NCBI GenBank assembly: GCA_017433225.1
Contig: JAFRHS010000010.1
Location: forward strand, 1 to 64,000
Source of the DNA: Clostridia bacterium
GTDB lineage: Bacteria; Bacillota; Clostridia; Oscillospirales; Acutalibacteraceae
Direction of reading: 5' to 3'
DNA length: 64,000 bases
How positions within the stretch are numbered: the stretch's first letter is position 1; every line of letters begins with the position of its first letter. Both the position numbers and the translations under genes were made by a program. The notes beneath the pieces were generated by a model. The model did not search any database. It was not told where the DNA came from and was given only the letters and a program-made list of their open reading frames with translations. Positions 51,356 to 60,464 of the stretch are shown piece by piece.

Positions 51356-53131
51356 TTACTGGGGTTCGTCGAAGTCTCCGCCACCGTTCATCTGGGTGTC
51401 GTAGATCTCCTGATAGATCTCGTTGTTCTGAAGCAGGTTCTCATGGGTGTCGAAGGCGTCGATGCCGCCGTCGTCCATGACGATGATACGGTCGGCGTCC
51501 TGGACGGACACGATCCGCTGGGAAATGATGATCTTGGTGGTCTCCGGAATGTCTTCCGCAAAGCTCTTGCGGATGCGCGCTTCCGTCGCGGTGTCGACCG
51601 CGCTCGTGGAGTCGTCGAGGATGAGGACCTTCGGGTCTTTCAGCAGCGCTCTGGCGATGCACAGCCTCTGCTTCTGACCGCCGGACACGTTCGTGCCGCC
51701 CTGCTCGATGTGCGTCTGATAGCTGTCCGGCATCTCCCGGATGAACTCGTCGGCGCAGGCGATCCGGCAGGCCCGGACACACTCTTCCTCGGTCGCGTCC
51801 TCCTTGCCCCATCGAAGGTTCTCGATGAGCGTGCCGGAGAACAGTTCATTTTTCTGAAGGACCACAGACACCTTGTCGCGCAGGGTGTCGAGGTCGTACT
51901 CTTTGACGTTGTGGCCGCCGACATAGACGCCGCCGTAGGGGCGCACCGCGCCTTCCGGGGTCGGGTCGGGGTCGTAGAGCCGGCTGATGAGACTCACGAG
52001 GGTCGACTTTCCGCAGCCGGTGCCGCCGATGATGCCGATGGTCTCGCCGGAACGGATCTCGAGGTCGATGTCGTGCAGGTTCTCGTCCCCTTCCCCGTCT
52101 TTCTTGTAGGTGAAATGGACGTTATCGAACCGGATGCTGCCGTCCGGCACCTCATAAAGCGGGTGCTCCGGGTTCACGATGTCCGGCTCTTCGGTCAGGA
52201 CTTCCGTGATCCGGTCGGCGGACGCGGCACTCATCGTCAGCATGATGAGGATGGCCGCGAGCATCATCATCGAGAACATGGCGCTCATGACATAGCTGAA
52301 GAGCGACGTCAGAGTACCCGTGGTCATCGTGCCCTCGACGATGAAGTGGGCACCGAACCAGCCGATGCCGATCATGACGGCGTAGATCGCCAGCATCATC
52401 CCGGGCATCATGATGACCATCCGCTTCTCCGCCTTTACGAACAGGTCGTAGAGGTTGAACGCGGCTTTCATGAACTTCTCATCTTCGTAGTCTTCCCGGA
52501 CGAAGGCCTTGACGACGCGGATGGCGGAGGCGTTCTCCTGGACGCTCGCGTTGAGGTCGTCGTACCGTTTGAAGACTTCCCGGAACAGGCGCATGACCTT
52601 CATGCCGAGGGTGGCGGCGATGACGGCGACGAGCACCAGGACTCCGAGGAACATGAGAGAGATCTGTTTGTTGATGATGAGGCACATCACAAGGCTGAAG
52701 ATGAGCATCAGCGGCGCGCGCACCGCGATGCGCAGGATCATCTGGAACGCGTTCTGGACGTTCGTGCAGTCTGTCGTCATCCGGGTGATGAGGCCCGCCG
52801 TGCTGAATTTGTCGATGTTCGAGAAGGAATAGGTCTGGATCTTTTCGTACATCGCCTTGCGCAGGTTCCGCGCAAAACCCGTGGACGAGTACGCGCCGAA
52901 CCAGCCCGCTCCGATGCCGAACATAAGGCTCAGAGCAGCCATACCGAGCATGACAGCGCCGTATTTCAGGACGTTGCCCATGTTGCCCGCGCTGATGCCC
53001 CGGTCGATGATCATGGCGGTCACGTACGGGATGAGGACCTCCATGACGACCTCGAGGGCCGTGAAGAGCGGGGTGATTGCCGTTGCGGTCTTATACTGTT
53101 TGATCTCCCGCAGCATCGGGGAATACTTCAT
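51356..53131 (-). CDS. ABC exporter subunit A, degenerate catalytic site
   Basis: A 591-residue half-transporter. Six membrane helices; Walker A GGTGCGKST; signature VSGGQKQRLCIARA. Walker B ends LILDDSTSAVD, with Asp where the catalytic Glu should be, and the H-loop reads ISQRIVS (Gln for His). This is the degenerate site of TM287/288-like heterodimeric exporters, and the partner gene has the good residues. Such pairs export drugs, peptides or lipids. ATG 53131 and GTG 53140 are both possible starts; AAAGG favours the ATG. Confidence 0.92.
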   Translation of the reverse strand: MKYSPMLREIKQYKTATAITPLFTALEVVMEVLIPYVTAMIIDRGISAGNMGNVLKYGAVMLGMAALSLMFGIGAGWFGAYSSTGFARNLRKAMYEKIQTYSFSNIDKFSTAGLITRMTTDCTNVQNAFQMILRIAVRAPLMLIFSLVMCLIINKQISLMFLGVLVLVAVIAATLGMKVMRLFREVFKRYDDLNASVQENASAIRVVKAFVREDYEDEKFMKAAFNLYDLFVKAEKRMVIMMPGMMLAIYAVMIGIGWFGAHFIVEGTMTTGTLTSLFSYVMSAMFSMMMLAAILIMLTMSAASADRITEVLTEEPDIVNPEHPLYEVPDGSIRFDNVHFTYKKDGEGDENLHDIDLEIRSGETIGIIGGTGCGKSTLVSLISRLYDPDPTPEGAVRPYGGVYVGGHNVKEYDLDTLRDKVSVVLQKNELFSGTLIENLRWGKEDATEEECVRACRIACADEFIREMPDSYQTHIEQGGTNVSGGQKQRLCIARALLKDPKVLILDDSTSAVDTATEARIRKSFAEDIPETTKIIISQRIVSVQDADRIIVMDDGGIDAFDTHENLLQNNEIYQEIYDTQMNGGGDFDEPQ

Positions 53132-53187
53132 TGGCTGCACGACCTTTCTATAGGAAGGAAGCCGGCTGAGCTCCAGCCGGCCGCCAG

Positions 53188-54147
53188 TCAGTTCTTATGG
53201 TTGTCGAGGACTTCCGCGATGAAGTACCGCGGTCTGTGTTTCGTTTCGAGATAGATCTTCCCGACATAGTCGCCGACGATGCCGAGTGAGGTCAGGACGA
53301 GGCCGCCCACGGTCCAGAGGCTGGACTGGAGGAGCGCCGTATCGTTATCATGGTCGGACTTCGCGTACCGCGCCAGTGAGACGGGCAGAGACGCCGCGCC
53401 GCCGGCCGTGGTCACGAGGCCGAGCGTCAGGATCGACTGGATGGGCCGGTCGGACAGCGAGGTGATGCCGTCGAGCGCGAAGGCCAGCATCTTTTTGAGA
53501 GGGTACTTGCTGACGCCCGCGAACCGCTCGCCGCGTTCATATTCGACGGTATCGGTCTTGTACCCGATCATCGGGACCATGCCGCGCAGGAAGAGGTTGA
53601 CCTCTTCGTACTCAGAAAGGGCTTCGAGGGCCCGTTTGCTCATGAGACGGTAGTCCGCGTGGTTGAAGACCACTTCGGCGCCCATGACCTCCATGAATTT
53701 GTAGAACCCTTCCGCCGTGAAGCGCTTGAAGAAAGTATCGGTGTCTCTCGCGGAGCGGACGCCGTAGACGATGTCGCAGCCTTCCAGGTACTTGTCCACC
53801 ATGCCGTCGATGGCATTGATGTCATCCTGCAGGTCGGCATCCATGGAGACCGTGCAGTCCGCGAGGTCCTTCGCCGTCATGAGACCGGCCAGCAGGGCAT
53901 TCTGATGCCCCCGGTTCCGGGACAGTTTGACGCCGGAGAAACGGGGGTCGTCCTCGTGGTAAGCGCGGATCATCTCCCAGGTCCGGTCCTTCGAGCCGTC
54001 GTCCACGAAGAGGACGCGGCTGTCTTCGGACACTTTGCCCGCAGCGACGAGGTCCGAAAGCTTGGCCTTCAGACGCTTCGAGGTCTCGGGGAGCACCTCT
54101 TCCTCGTTGTAGCAGGGAACGACGATATACAAAACAGGGTTGTTCAT
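53188..54147 (-). CDS. Polyprenyl-phosphate glycosyltransferase, GtrB/DPM1-like
   Basis: A 319-residue GT2 enzyme. YIVVPCYNEEEVLPETSKRL opens the domain; VDDGSKDRTW and SMDADLQDD hold the metal and sugar-nucleotide sites; two C-terminal helices (ILTLGLVTTAGGAASLPVSL; LWTVGGLVLTSLGIVGDYVG) anchor it. It moves a hexose from a nucleotide sugar to undecaprenyl phosphate. The GT-C enzyme encoded 74 nt upstream could use this lipid donor, which is the usual partnership. Confidence 0.92.
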   Translation of the reverse strand: MNNPVLYIVVPCYNEEEVLPETSKRLKAKLSDLVAAGKVSEDSRVLFVDDGSKDRTWEMIRAYHEDDPRFSGVKLSRNRGHQNALLAGLMTAKDLADCTVSMDADLQDDINAIDGMVDKYLEGCDIVYGVRSARDTDTFFKRFTAEGFYKFMEVMGAEVVFNHADYRLMSKRALEALSEYEEVNLFLRGMVPMIGYKTDTVEYERGERFAGVSKYPLKKMLAFALDGITSLSDRPIQSILTLGLVTTAGGAASLPVSLARYAKSDHDNDTALLQSSLWTVGGLVLTSLGIVGDYVGKIYLETKHRPRYFIAEVLDNHKN

Positions 54148-54221
54148 GTTGGTTTGCCTCTTTATTGCAAAGTATGGTTTCTCATAATGACGTTTCTATG
54201 ACCTCGAACCGGACCGAAGTC

Positions 54222-55904
54222 TCAGCTGCCAAGGTAAGCCGCGAATGCCGAGCTGCCTTCCGAGAGACAGTCGAAGCCGTGCGTCAGGGGCAGGAGGACC
54301 GCCAGCAGCAGGACCGCCGCCAGGACACCCGTTTTCACGAGGTCTCCCTTCCCCTCTTTGCCGAAGTTCTTTTCCCGGGTCTTTTCGGCGATCCACGACA
54401 GGAGCGCAGAGAAGCCGAGCACCGCGAGCGGCAGGAGCAGGACGAAGTACGAGATGGTGTACTGGCCTTTCGCCTCCCAGACACAGTGGAAGACGAAGCC
54501 GCCGAGCACGGTGATCTGCAGGAGCAGACTGTCAAAGAACTGCTTGTCCTTCCGGGCAAAGATCAGGTAGAACAGCGCTCCGGCGTACGCCCAGAACTGG
54601 AGGACGTCGAGGAACTGTCCGAGGGCCGTGGAGCCCTTCGGGCTCAAAACGCGGTTCTGCCAGCCGGGCCGCTCGTTCTGCGTCTGCCGGACCTGCGAGG
54701 TCCAGAGACTCTGGAACAGGGGGTCCGCCCACTGAGACGCGTTCTTCCGCAGGAAGAAACGGCCCGCGTTGGACGGCGACTTCAGGTACGAGACCGAATC
54801 GGAGATGCTCGCCTTCGCGAGTTCTCCCTGTTTCTCCGCGTCATAGCCGCTCTCGATGTAGGACTCTTTGTTGAATTCGTTGTACCAGCCGTCGCACTTG
54901 ACGGGGTTCACCTGGAGGCCCATCGCCACAAAGGCCATGGTGGAGACACCGTTCGAGAGGTCTCCGCCGGTCTTATGCTCGAGCGCCGCCGTCGTGCCCC
55001 AGGACTGGAGCGCGTAGACCGCGATGACCAGGACCGCCACCAGCGTGTTGCGCAGCTGTTTCTTCCGCAGGGCCTCCGCCAGCGCGTGCAGGACGATGGC
55101 CACGAGGAAGATGAGGTAGTTGTTCTTGACCGCGGACGCCGCGGCGATGAGGAGCACCGTCAGGACGAGATCCCGGACCTTATGGGTCTCGAGGTAGTTC
55201 AGTTCGAACCACATGGCACCGAGGGCCAGCGCGAGGCCAAGGAGGTTGCCGTACTGGAACGACGTATAGAACAAGAGGGGCAGCGTAAAGAGCCCCGCCA
55301 GAAGGGTCAGGAGTTTTTCGAAGGGCGTGGCCCCCAGTTTGCCGGCGAGGGCCGGCAGCAGGAGCAGGGTCGCGATGTACGCCTCTCCGTTCATCGCCTC
55401 AAAGACGACATAATTCATGCCGCCGAAGAGCTTCGTCAGAAGCAGTTCCAGAAGCAGGAGGCCGGTCTGGTTCGGGTACATGGAGAGGTACCCGCCGGGC
55501 TGGAAGTCCTCGTAGTTGCCGACGTTCAGGCGGTCCGCCGCCTGCATGACGAAGAGCTGGTCCTGTTCGGGGACGATCTGGTTCCCGTAGACCCAGAGGA
55601 TGGCCATGAGGGTGCCGGCGCCGAGGAGCCCGACCTGCCATTTGTGGTAGAGCAATTCGTCCTCATTGACCCGGGCGATGTACGACGTCACCTTCCCGCT
55701 CTTCCCGAGGAAGAACAGGGCCGCCGCGAAGACCGCGAGGTACAGGACGTTGCGCCAGGCCGCGTCGTATGTCAGGAAGACCTTCTCGGTCCAGTCCCCG
55801 ATGAGGAACGTGGTCGAGCTGCCGGAGAGCAGCAGGAGCACGAGCGCGACGATGAAAAACAGTCCGCTGATGAGCCCTTTGTACCCGGTCTCGAATGCTT
55901 TCAT
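54222..55904 (-). CDS. GT-C-type integral membrane glycosyltransferase
   Basis: A 560-residue protein with 12 or so hydrophobic segments from residue 13 onward and a long outer loop after the eighth (HKTGGDLSNGVSTMAFVAMG to QNRVLSPKGSTALGQFLDV). The topology and the pairing with a GtrB-like gene suit a PMT/YfhO-type transferase using lipid-linked sugars outside the membrane. No short catalytic motif can be named with confidence. AAAGGAGG precedes the ATG at 55904, and TTGCCT-N17-TATAAT lies upstream. It heads the long minus-strand cluster. Confidence 0.75.
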   Translation of the reverse strand: MKAFETGYKGLISGLFFIVALVLLLLSGSSTTFLIGDWTEKVFLTYDAAWRNVLYLAVFAAALFFLGKSGKVTSYIARVNEDELLYHKWQVGLLGAGTLMAILWVYGNQIVPEQDQLFVMQAADRLNVGNYEDFQPGGYLSMYPNQTGLLLLELLLTKLFGGMNYVVFEAMNGEAYIATLLLLPALAGKLGATPFEKLLTLLAGLFTLPLLFYTSFQYGNLLGLALALGAMWFELNYLETHKVRDLVLTVLLIAAASAVKNNYLIFLVAIVLHALAEALRKKQLRNTLVAVLVIAVYALQSWGTTAALEHKTGGDLSNGVSTMAFVAMGLQVNPVKCDGWYNEFNKESYIESGYDAEKQGELAKASISDSVSYLKSPSNAGRFFLRKNASQWADPLFQSLWTSQVRQTQNERPGWQNRVLSPKGSTALGQFLDVLQFWAYAGALFYLIFARKDKQFFDSLLLQITVLGGFVFHCVWEAKGQYTISYFVLLLPLAVLGFSALLSWIAEKTREKNFGKEGKGDLVKTGVLAAVLLLAVLLPLTHGFDCLSEGSSAFAAYLGS

Positions 55905-55941
55905 GAGAGGTCCTCCTTTCAAAGATGTTCTTAACTAAGTA

Positions 55942-55970
55942 ATTATAAAGGGTTTTACCTCAATAGGCAA
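55942..55970 (-). promoter_or_regulatory. Promoter heading the GT-C to P-type ATPase cluster
   Basis: Minus strand: TTGCCT (55965-55970), 17 nt, TATAAT (55942-55947). Genes downstream to 45 kb lie in one direction with gaps of 4-74 nt and no clear terminator before 45058. Confidence 0.75.
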
Positions 55971-56066
55971 GTGGCCGGAGCTTTCGACCGGGTTCCGAAG
56001 AAAGGGGCCGCAGAGCCACCCGTTTCTTCTCCCCTGAATTGCTGCGGGGGAAAGTTCCGGCAAAAA

Positions 56067-56090
56067 AAGGACCCCTGTTCAGGGGTCCTT
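56067..56090 (-). terminator. Terminator of the COG0523 GTPase gene
   Basis: A perfect 11-bp stem (AAGGACCCCTG / CAGGGGTCCTT), followed by seven T on the minus strand. Confidence 0.92.
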
Positions 56091-56099
56091 GGAAACGTT

Positions 56100-57377
56100 T
56101 TACAGCTGATAGTCGGCGACGATGGCGTCGGCAAGAGCCTTCTTCATGCCCTCTTCGTCGAGTTTCTGACCGATGATGACGAGACGGTTCACACGGTCGC
56201 CGTACACGTCGTCCCAGTCCTTGGCAAGGTCCGGGTACTCCGCGAAGGCTTCCTGACGGTCGCGCTCGGTGGCGGCGGCCAGCCAGATGCCGTCGGGCTG
56301 GATGGTAACCTGGCGTCCGGCCTGCTCCAGGATGAAGGCGTCGTTCGGGTTCTCGGAGAACCAGACATAGCCCTTGGTCCGGATGACGTTGACCGGCCAG
56401 TCCATGAAGACTCTCTGCAGTTTGTCCATGTCGAACGGTTTGCGGTCTTCAAAGACGAAGGTCTGGATGTTGTACTCGTAGAGCTCGCCCTCACCGTGGT
56501 GATGGTGGTGATGGTGATGGCCGTGGCCGTGCTCTTCATGGTCATGATCGTCGTATTCATGATGGTGCTCATGCTCGTCATGATCGTGGTCATGATGCTC
56601 ATGATGCTCGTCATGGTGCTCGTCGTGGTCCTCGTCCTCGTTTTCGATGGCCTGGATCCAGCCGGCGGACATGGCGACTTCCTCATAGTTGAAGCGGTCG
56701 GTGTCGAGGACTTCGTCCATCGGGACATCGCCGTATTCGCAGCGGATGATCTTCGCTCTGGTCTGGAGCGCGCGAAGGACTGCTTCGATCTGCTGAAGGT
56801 CCTCCTCCGTGACGAGGTCGCACTTGTTGAGCATGATGGTGTCGCAGAACTCGATCTGCTGGATGAGCAGGGATGCGAGATCCTCTTCATCTTCGGGGAC
56901 TTCCCGCAGGACTTCACCGCAGCTGAACTCGTCTTTCAGACGGGCGGCATCGACGACGGCAACGATGTTGTCGACGTGGACGATTTCCGGCATGCCCTGA
57001 CGCTTCGTCGCCTCACTCATCATGGTGATGGTCTGGGCGATGGGCATCGGCTCACAGATGCCGGACGCCTCGATGACGATGTAGTCATACTTGTTGGAGC
57101 AGGCCAGGTCAGACAGCTGCTGGGCAAGGTCTTCGGAGAGGGTGCAGCAGATGCAGCCGTTGGTCAGGGGAATGAGGTCCCCGTCCTGCATGGTGACGCC
57201 GCCGCCGCTCTTTTCGATGAGGCGGGCGTCGATGTTGATCTCGCCGATATCATTGACGATGACGGCGATGCGGTGTCCGTTGGGCTGAGCCAGGACTTTA
57301 TTGAGAAGTGTGGTCTTGCCGGCGCCAAGGTAACCCTCGACGAGGCAGACTTTACAAGGGGTGTATTCTGCGCTCAT
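56100..57377 (-). CDS. COG0523 (CobW/ZNG1-like) metal-chaperone GTPase with His-rich loop
   Basis: A 425-residue G3E GTPase. P-loop GYLGAGKTTLL (15-25), metal motif NGCICC (Cys75, Cys77, Cys78), and the NKCD guanine-binding motif. A loop of about 50 residues near 250-297 is nearly all His, Asp and Glu and ends in a run of eight His, typical of zinc or nickel storage. The C-terminal CobW_C domain follows. It probably delivers zinc (or another metal) to client proteins. AAAGGAAG lies before the ATG at 57377. Two TTGTAATGT repeats stand in its promoter. Confidence 0.92.
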   Translation of the reverse strand: MSAEYTPCKVCLVEGYLGAGKTTLLNKVLAQPNGHRIAVIVNDIGEINIDARLIEKSGGGVTMQDGDLIPLTNGCICCTLSEDLAQQLSDLACSNKYDYIVIEASGICEPMPIAQTITMMSEATKRQGMPEIVHVDNIVAVVDAARLKDEFSCGEVLREVPEDEEDLASLLIQQIEFCDTIMLNKCDLVTEEDLQQIEAVLRALQTRAKIIRCEYGDVPMDEVLDTDRFNYEEVAMSAGWIQAIENEDEDHDEHHDEHHEHHDHDHDEHEHHHEYDDHDHEEHGHGHHHHHHHHGEGELYEYNIQTFVFEDRKPFDMDKLQRVFMDWPVNVIRTKGYVWFSENPNDAFILEQAGRQVTIQPDGIWLAAATERDRQEAFAEYPDLAKDWDDVYGDRVNRLVIIGQKLDEEGMKKALADAIVADYQL

Positions 57378-57396
57378 TTGGATTGCTTCCTTTCGT

Positions 57397-57447
57397 ACAT
57401 TACAATATGATTTCTTTGAAATCCCCACATTACAAGTGGTTATTATA
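57397..57447 (-). promoter_or_regulatory. Promoter of the COG0523 gene with two 9-bp direct repeats
   Basis: Minus strand: -10 TATAAT (57442-57447), then TTGTAATGT at 57427-57435 and again at 57397-57405, exactly 30 bp apart. The TGTAAT core recalls half of a Zur site, but the palindromic partner is missing. Confidence 0.5.
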
Positions 57448-57490
57448 ACGCAAGGAAAACAAATTGTACACAATAATTTCTCACAAAAAA

Positions 57491-57512
57491 CAGGAGCGGT
57501 CCCCCGCTCCTG
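57491..57512 (-). terminator. Terminator of the feo operon
   Basis: A 9-bp stem CAGGAGCGG / CCGCTCCTG followed by TTTTTT on the minus strand. Confidence 0.88.
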
Positions 57513-57517
57513 CTGTT

Positions 57518-57745
57518 TCATTTGACTTTTTTCACCTGCGGTTCCATATCGGCCACCCGGTCGTGCGGAGTCCCGCAGCTTTTTCCGGCAGCATGGATGG
57601 AACAGGCATCTGCGCTGGCGCAGCTGTCACAGGCGGTGATCCCCTTTTTATGGTCTGTCACCATCTTGCGGATGACGAGGCCAACGAGAATGACCAGGAT
57701 GATCGAGACCAGGATGGTCCCGGCATTGGCAGTGAGCCAGGTCAT
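57518..57745 (-). CDS. FeoB-associated Cys-rich membrane protein
   Basis: A 75-residue protein with one membrane helix (GTILVSIILVILVGLVIRKM) and a Cys cluster (CDSCASADACSIH ... CGTPHD) matching the FeoB-associated Cys-rich family (FeoC-like position). It is thought to assist ferrous iron uptake, perhaps as an iron or redox partner. Last gene of the operon, 36 nt after feoB. AGAAGGTG favours the ATG at 57745. Confidence 0.88.
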   Translation of the reverse strand: MTWLTANAGTILVSIILVILVGLVIRKMVTDHKKGITACDSCASADACSIHAAGKSCGTPHDRVADMEPQVKKVK

Positions 57746-57781
57746 GGAGAACACCTTCTTTCGGTTCTCAGTATAACCGAT

Positions 57782-60187
57782 TTATTTTGCTTTGGAAAGT
57801 CTGACCTCTTCCGTCAGGGTCGTCGCTTCTTTATAAGGCCGGAAGAGCTGGAAGCCCATGAGGCCGAGAAGCGCGATCGCGACGATGAGGCCGACCGGGT
57901 TCGCGGTGCCGGCGACGGCAAGCCCGATCTGATAGATGATCAGGGCGACCGCATAGGCGAACAGGCACTGATAGCCGATGGCGAACCAGGTCCACTTCGC
58001 GTTGTTCATCTCTCTCTTGATGGCACCGATGGCGGCGAAACAGGGAGCTGCCAGCAGGTTGAAGGCCAGGAAGGAGTAACCGGCGAGCGGAGTAAGGTTG
58101 GCGAAGTCGAGGACACCGAAGACACCGACGACTTCTTCTTTGGCCACAAGGCCCATGATGGTGGCGATGGTGGCACGGATGTCATCGAAGCCGAGCGGAG
58201 CGAAGATCCACTTGACGGCGTTCGAGAACATGCCGAGGATGGAGTCTTCGAGTTCCATGTCGGGGTTGAACCCGCCCTTTCCGAAGACGGAGCCGAACCA
58301 GATGACGATGGAGGCAATGAGGATGACGGTACCGGCCTTCTTGATGAAGGACGAGCAGCGTTCCCACATGCTCCGGAGGACGGCGCCGACCGTCGGCATA
58401 TGGTAGGACGGAAGTTCCATGACGAAGGGAGCCGGTTCGCCCGCGAAGGGCTGCGTCTTCTTCAGCATGATGCCGGAGATGATGATGACCGCGATGCCGA
58501 GGAAATAGGCAGAGGGGCCGACCCACCAGGCACCGCCGAAGAGGGCGACGGCGATCATCGAGATGATCGGCAGCTTGGCACCGCAGGGAATGAACGTCGT
58601 CGTCATGATGGTCATGCGGCGGTCACGTTCGTTTTCGATGGTACGGGAGGCCATGACGCCGGGGACGCCGCATCCGGTACCGATCAGGATCGGGATGAAC
58701 GATTTGCCGGAGAGCCCGAACTTGCGGAAGATCCGGTCGAGGATGAAGGCGACACGGGCCATGTAACCGCAGGACTCGAGGAACGCGAGGAAAATGAAGA
58801 GGACCATCATCTGAGGGACGAAGCCGAGCACGGCGCCGACACCGCCGATGATCCCTTTGACGATCAGGCCCTTGAGCCATTCCGCCGCGCCGATACTGTC
58901 GAGCATATTGTTGGCGATGGCTTTGATGCCGGTGACCCAGATGCCGTAGTCGGCGGGGTTGGGCGCAGCATCGGATCCTGTAGCCGCGTCGACGACATCG
59001 CCGATGTCGTAGCCGGCATCCGCCAGCGCGGCTCCGTATTTCTCGAACGCTCCCTCGAAGTCACTGAACGAGCCGTCTTCCATGGCACCAAGGACTTCGC
59101 CGGCACCGGTGACGCCGGCATCGGCAGCTTTGCTGACCGTAGCGACCACGTCATCGGTGAAGATGGTGTCTGCCGCATAGGCGTCCATCGCGTCGTTGTA
59201 CGCGGAGGTCCCGATGTGGAAGAGATGCCATCCGCTGTCCCCGAAGAACCCGTCGTTAGCCCAGTCTGTGGCCCATGATCCGACGGTGGTGACAGAGACG
59301 TAGTAAACAAGGAACATGACCGCGATGAAGATGGGAAGACCCAGCCAGCGGTTGGTGACGACCTTGTCGATCTTATCAGACGTCGAGAGTTCTCCAACGT
59401 TTTTCTTTTCGTAGCTATCGGCGATGAGATCGCCGATCTTCATATAGCGCTCGTTGGTGATGATGGATTCGGCATCGTCGTCTTCGGCGCTTTCCACGCT
59501 CTGGATGACGGACTCGATCGATTTCTGCGTGTCCTCGGAAAGGCCCATCGATGCAAGGACTTTGTCATCTCTCTCAAACAGTTTGACGGCATACCAGCGG
59601 CGCTGCGTCTCGGGGATGTCCGCGAGGGCGAGGGCTTCGATCTTCGTGAGAGCCGCTTCGACGTCAGAAGAGAAGGTCTGCGCCTTCGGGATCATGTTCG
59701 CCTTTGCCACTTTGATGGCCGCTTCCGCGGCATCCATGACCGCAGTGCCCTTCAGTGCGGAGATCTCCACGACCGGGACACCCAGGTCTTTGGCGAGTTT
59801 CCGGATGTCGATCTTGTCGCCGTTCTTTTCGACGATGTCCATCATGTTGATGGCGACGACGGTCGGGATCCCGAGTTCGAGGACCTGTGTCGTGAGGTAA
59901 AGGTTTCGTTCCAGGTTCGTACCGTCGATGAGGTTCAGGACGGCATCGGGATGTTCCCCTAACAGATAGTTCCGGGCAACGACCTCTTCCAGCGTATACG
60001 GAGAGAGGGAGTAGATGCCGGGAAGGTCCGTGATGGTGACATCTTCGTGGGTTTTGAGTTTGCCTTCTTTTTTCTCGACCGTGACTCCGGGCCAGTTACC
60101 GACGTACTGGTTGGAGCCGGTGAGCGCGTTGAACAGGGTGGTCTTACCGCAGTTCGGGTTGCCCGCCAGGGCAATGCGCATATCCAT
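57782..60187 (-). CDS. feoB: Ferrous iron transporter FeoB with a large insertion
   Basis: An 801-residue inner-membrane Fe2+ transporter. N-terminal G domain: GNPNCGKTTLFN (8-19), DLPGIYSLSPYT, NMMD. The membrane core has IIGGVGAVLGFVPQMMVLFI, ESCGYMARVAFILDRIFRKF, GTGCGVPGVMASRTIENERD and FIPCGAKLPIISMIAVALFG. Between TM1 (near 290) and the amphipathic helix (near 435) there are roughly 100 more residues than in the E. coli protein, rich in Asp and Ala. It lies 33 nt after feoA and is controlled by the operator triplet at 60.7 kb. Confidence 0.96.
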   Translation of the reverse strand: MDMRIALAGNPNCGKTTLFNALTGSNQYVGNWPGVTVEKKEGKLKTHEDVTITDLPGIYSLSPYTLEEVVARNYLLGEHPDAVLNLIDGTNLERNLYLTTQVLELGIPTVVAINMMDIVEKNGDKIDIRKLAKDLGVPVVEISALKGTAVMDAAEAAIKVAKANMIPKAQTFSSDVEAALTKIEALALADIPETQRRWYAVKLFERDDKVLASMGLSEDTQKSIESVIQSVESAEDDDAESIITNERYMKIGDLIADSYEKKNVGELSTSDKIDKVVTNRWLGLPIFIAVMFLVYYVSVTTVGSWATDWANDGFFGDSGWHLFHIGTSAYNDAMDAYAADTIFTDDVVATVSKAADAGVTGAGEVLGAMEDGSFSDFEGAFEKYGAALADAGYDIGDVVDAATGSDAAPNPADYGIWVTGIKAIANNMLDSIGAAEWLKGLIVKGIIGGVGAVLGFVPQMMVLFIFLAFLESCGYMARVAFILDRIFRKFGLSGKSFIPILIGTGCGVPGVMASRTIENERDRRMTIMTTTFIPCGAKLPIISMIAVALFGGAWWVGPSAYFLGIAVIIISGIMLKKTQPFAGEPAPFVMELPSYHMPTVGAVLRSMWERCSSFIKKAGTVILIASIVIWFGSVFGKGGFNPDMELEDSILGMFSNAVKWIFAPLGFDDIRATIATIMGLVAKEEVVGVFGVLDFANLTPLAGYSFLAFNLLAAPCFAAIGAIKREMNNAKWTWFAIGYQCLFAYAVALIIYQIGLAVAGTANPVGLIVAIALLGLMGFQLFRPYKEATTLTEEVRLSKAK

Positions 60188-60220
60188 AGATCAGGATCCT
60201 TTCTCTTTCTTATTCAGATC

Positions 60221-60442
60221 TTATTCCACTTCGATCTTCTCCGCATCTTCCTTGCGAATCGACAGTTCGTAACCGCGGACTGTGACTTCGACCGGGTCTC
60301 CAAGCGGAGCGACCTTTCTGACATGGACCTTTGCACCTTTGGTGATGCCCATATCCATGATGCGGCGTTTGACCGCGCCTTCGCCGTGCAGTTTTCTGAC
60401 GACGACGTCGCTTCCGATCGATGCATCGCGCAGTGTTTTCAT
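60221..60442 (-). CDS. feoA: FeoA domain protein, copy 1
   Basis: A 73-residue SH3-like protein. RRIMDMGITKGAKVHVRKVA and DPVEVTVRGYELSIRKEDA are the FeoA pattern. It supports FeoB, probably by contact with the cytoplasmic G domain. GGGAGG precedes the ATG; 22 nt separate it from copy 2. Confidence 0.93.
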   Translation of the reverse strand: MKTLRDASIGSDVVVRKLHGEGAVKRRIMDMGITKGAKVHVRKVAPLGDPVEVTVRGYELSIRKEDAEKIEVE

Positions 60443-60464
60443 CGTTTTATCCTCCCTTGCGGGC

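Noticed and set aside
49270..53254. Two long plus-strand frames opposite the ABC exporter genes
   Set aside because: Shadows; both minus-strand frames show full Walker and signature motifs.
56473..56645. Short tandem repeat or CRISPR-like array in the GTPase gene
   Set aside because: The repetitive CAT/GTG codons simply encode the His/Asp/Glu-rich metal loop in frame.
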